DNA from: an uncultured bacterium
GTDB taxonomy: Bacteria; Actinomycetota; Actinomycetes; S36-B12
NCBI GenBank assembly: GCA_903908025.1
Contig: CAIVQM010000158.1
Location: 1 to 6,305 of the forward strand
Direction of reading: 5' to 3'
DNA: 6,305 nucleotides
Of the stretch, positions 5,527 to 6,305 are shown in pieces (positions within the stretch are counted from its first letter, which is position 1; every line of letters starts with the position of its first letter). A program made the position numbers and the translations under genes. Below the pieces are notes generated by a model. It did no database searches, was not told where the DNA came from, and worked only from the letters and a program-made list of their open reading frames with translations.

Positions 5527-6305
5527 GTGCGAGTAGCGATGGATGAGCAGATCTTCGCCATCCAGGCCTACGGCGGCATCTCACGGCTGTTCGCCGAACT
5601 AGCGCGTCAGTTCGTGCAGGAGCGCATCGGCGACGTCGATATCAGCCCGCTGGCAGCACCGATCCGCACCCGCTACGTCCTTGATGATCCGGAGCTCAGC
5701 GCTGCGCTCGATGTGCGAGAGGCGCGAAGTGAGTGGACGGCGCTCGCGCACTACTTCGCACGGGTGCGGATCCACGCCGGCAGCGACATCGTCCACAACA
5801 CCTTCTACCTCCCGCACGGTCTTGCGTCGACACGCGGCGCCAAGCGAATCGTGACCGTCTACGACATGATCCCGGAGCTCATGCCGACCACCCGCCGTCG
5901 GCTGGACCTCCTCACGCTCAAGCGGCGATACGTCGACCGGGCGGATCACATCATCTGCATCTCCGAGGCCACTCGGACGGACCTGCTGCGGGTGTATCCG
6001 GAGGTGAGTGCACCCATCTCCGTGGTCCATCTCGGCGTCGATCCGCTGTTCGCGCCGGGCGCCGCACCGCTCGCGGGCCTGCCAAGCGAGTACGTGCTGA
6101 TGGTCGGCAACCGGTCTCAGTACAAGGATGCTGTGACACTAATGCGCGCTTTCGCCAGCATCGCCAAGGACTTCCCGAAGCTCCATCTCGTGTGCATCGG
6201 CGGCGGGCCGATCACGCGGACGGAGCAGGAGCTGCTCAGGCAACTCGGTATTGAGGGCCGGGTGCTGCAGCAGGATCTGATCGATGATGCAATGCCCGCG
6301 GTGTA
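5527..6305 (+). CDS. Family 4 glycosyltransferase (3' end outside window)
   Basis: GT-B fold retaining glycosyltransferase of family 4, open to the window edge: 259 whole codons with no stop. Motifs: MDEQIFAIQAYGGISR (5-20), the family's glycine-rich acceptor-side start; VHNTFYLP (89-96); VTVYDMIPEL (109-118); ADHIICISEAT (139-149); VVHLGVDPLF (166-175); then the second domain with YVLMVGNRSQYKD (189-201) and VCIGGGP (222-228). About 100 or more residues, including the usual donor-binding ExxxxxxxE region, should lie beyond the window. The GTG at 5527 gives the expected N-terminus (RVAMDEQIF) and has AGGG at 5516-5519 with 7 bases of spacing; ATG 5539 would cut into the first strand. It starts 9 bases after the membrane-protein stop. 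No membrane segment is seen, so it is likely cytoplasmic at the membrane face. Mannosyl- or similar transferase activity is common in this branch, but the substrate here is unknown. Confidence 0.92.
   Translation, partial: MRVAMDEQIFAIQAYGGISRLFAELARQFVQERIGDVDISPLAAPIRTRYVLDDPELSAALDVREARSEWTALAHYFARVRIHAGSDIVHNTFYLPHGLASTRGAKRIVTVYDMIPELMPTTRRRLDLLTLKRRYVDRADHIICISEATRTDLLRVYPEVSAPISVVHLGVDPLFAPGAAPLAGLPSEYVLMVGNRSQYKDAVTLMRAFASIAKDFPKLHLVCIGGGPITRTEQELLRQLGIEGRVLQQDLIDDAMPAV

Noticed and set aside
5733..6254. Plus-strand frame of 173 codons near the 3' end
   Set aside because: It is out of frame with the clear family 4 glycosyltransferase at 5527-6305, and its translation is low-complexity Arg/His/Pro-rich.

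Overview
The window is a tightly packed stretch of a surface-glycan (exopolysaccharide, capsule or cell-wall polysaccharide) biosynthesis cluster. It is visibly GC-rich, has strong G/C third-position bias, uses several GTG starts and has overlapping start/stop junctions. Together with a DUF2304 protein next to a family 2 glycosyltransferase, this points to a high-GC actinobacterium (Actinomycetota). I cannot name the genus.

Layout, all on the + strand: (1) 1-632, the 3' part of a DPM1-like family 2 glycosyltransferase whose N-terminus lies outside the window; (2) 629-985, a small DUF2304 membrane protein; (3) 972-1898 and (4) 1895-2827, two tandem paralogous HlpA-like glycosyltransferases; (5) 2824-3771, UDP-glucuronate decarboxylase (UDP-xylose synthase); (6) 3781-5517, a large polytopic membrane protein that I assign to the LIC_10190/DUF8201-type family; (7) 5527-6305, the 5' part of a family 4 glycosyltransferase that runs off the end. 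Genes 1 to 5 overlap by 4 or about 14 bases. Genes 5/6 and 6/7 are each separated by only 9 bases. I see no internal terminator or promoter, so this looks like one operon that extends past both edges. No stretch over 10 bases lacks a gene.

Working model (inference): UDP-xylose is made by the decarboxylase in the cytoplasm, and the cytoplasmic transferases (the two HlpA-like enzymes and the family 4 enzyme) assemble a pentose-containing glycan. The DPM1-like enzyme with its DUF2304 partner may make a polyprenyl-phosphate sugar that a membrane enzyme, possibly gene 6, uses on the outer face. No polymerase, flippase, UDP-glucose dehydrogenase, priming transferase, tRNA, rRNA, CRISPR array or insertion sequence is visible. 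I did not find a clearly novel system. The most interesting points are the diverged tandem transferase pair and the poorly understood membrane protein.
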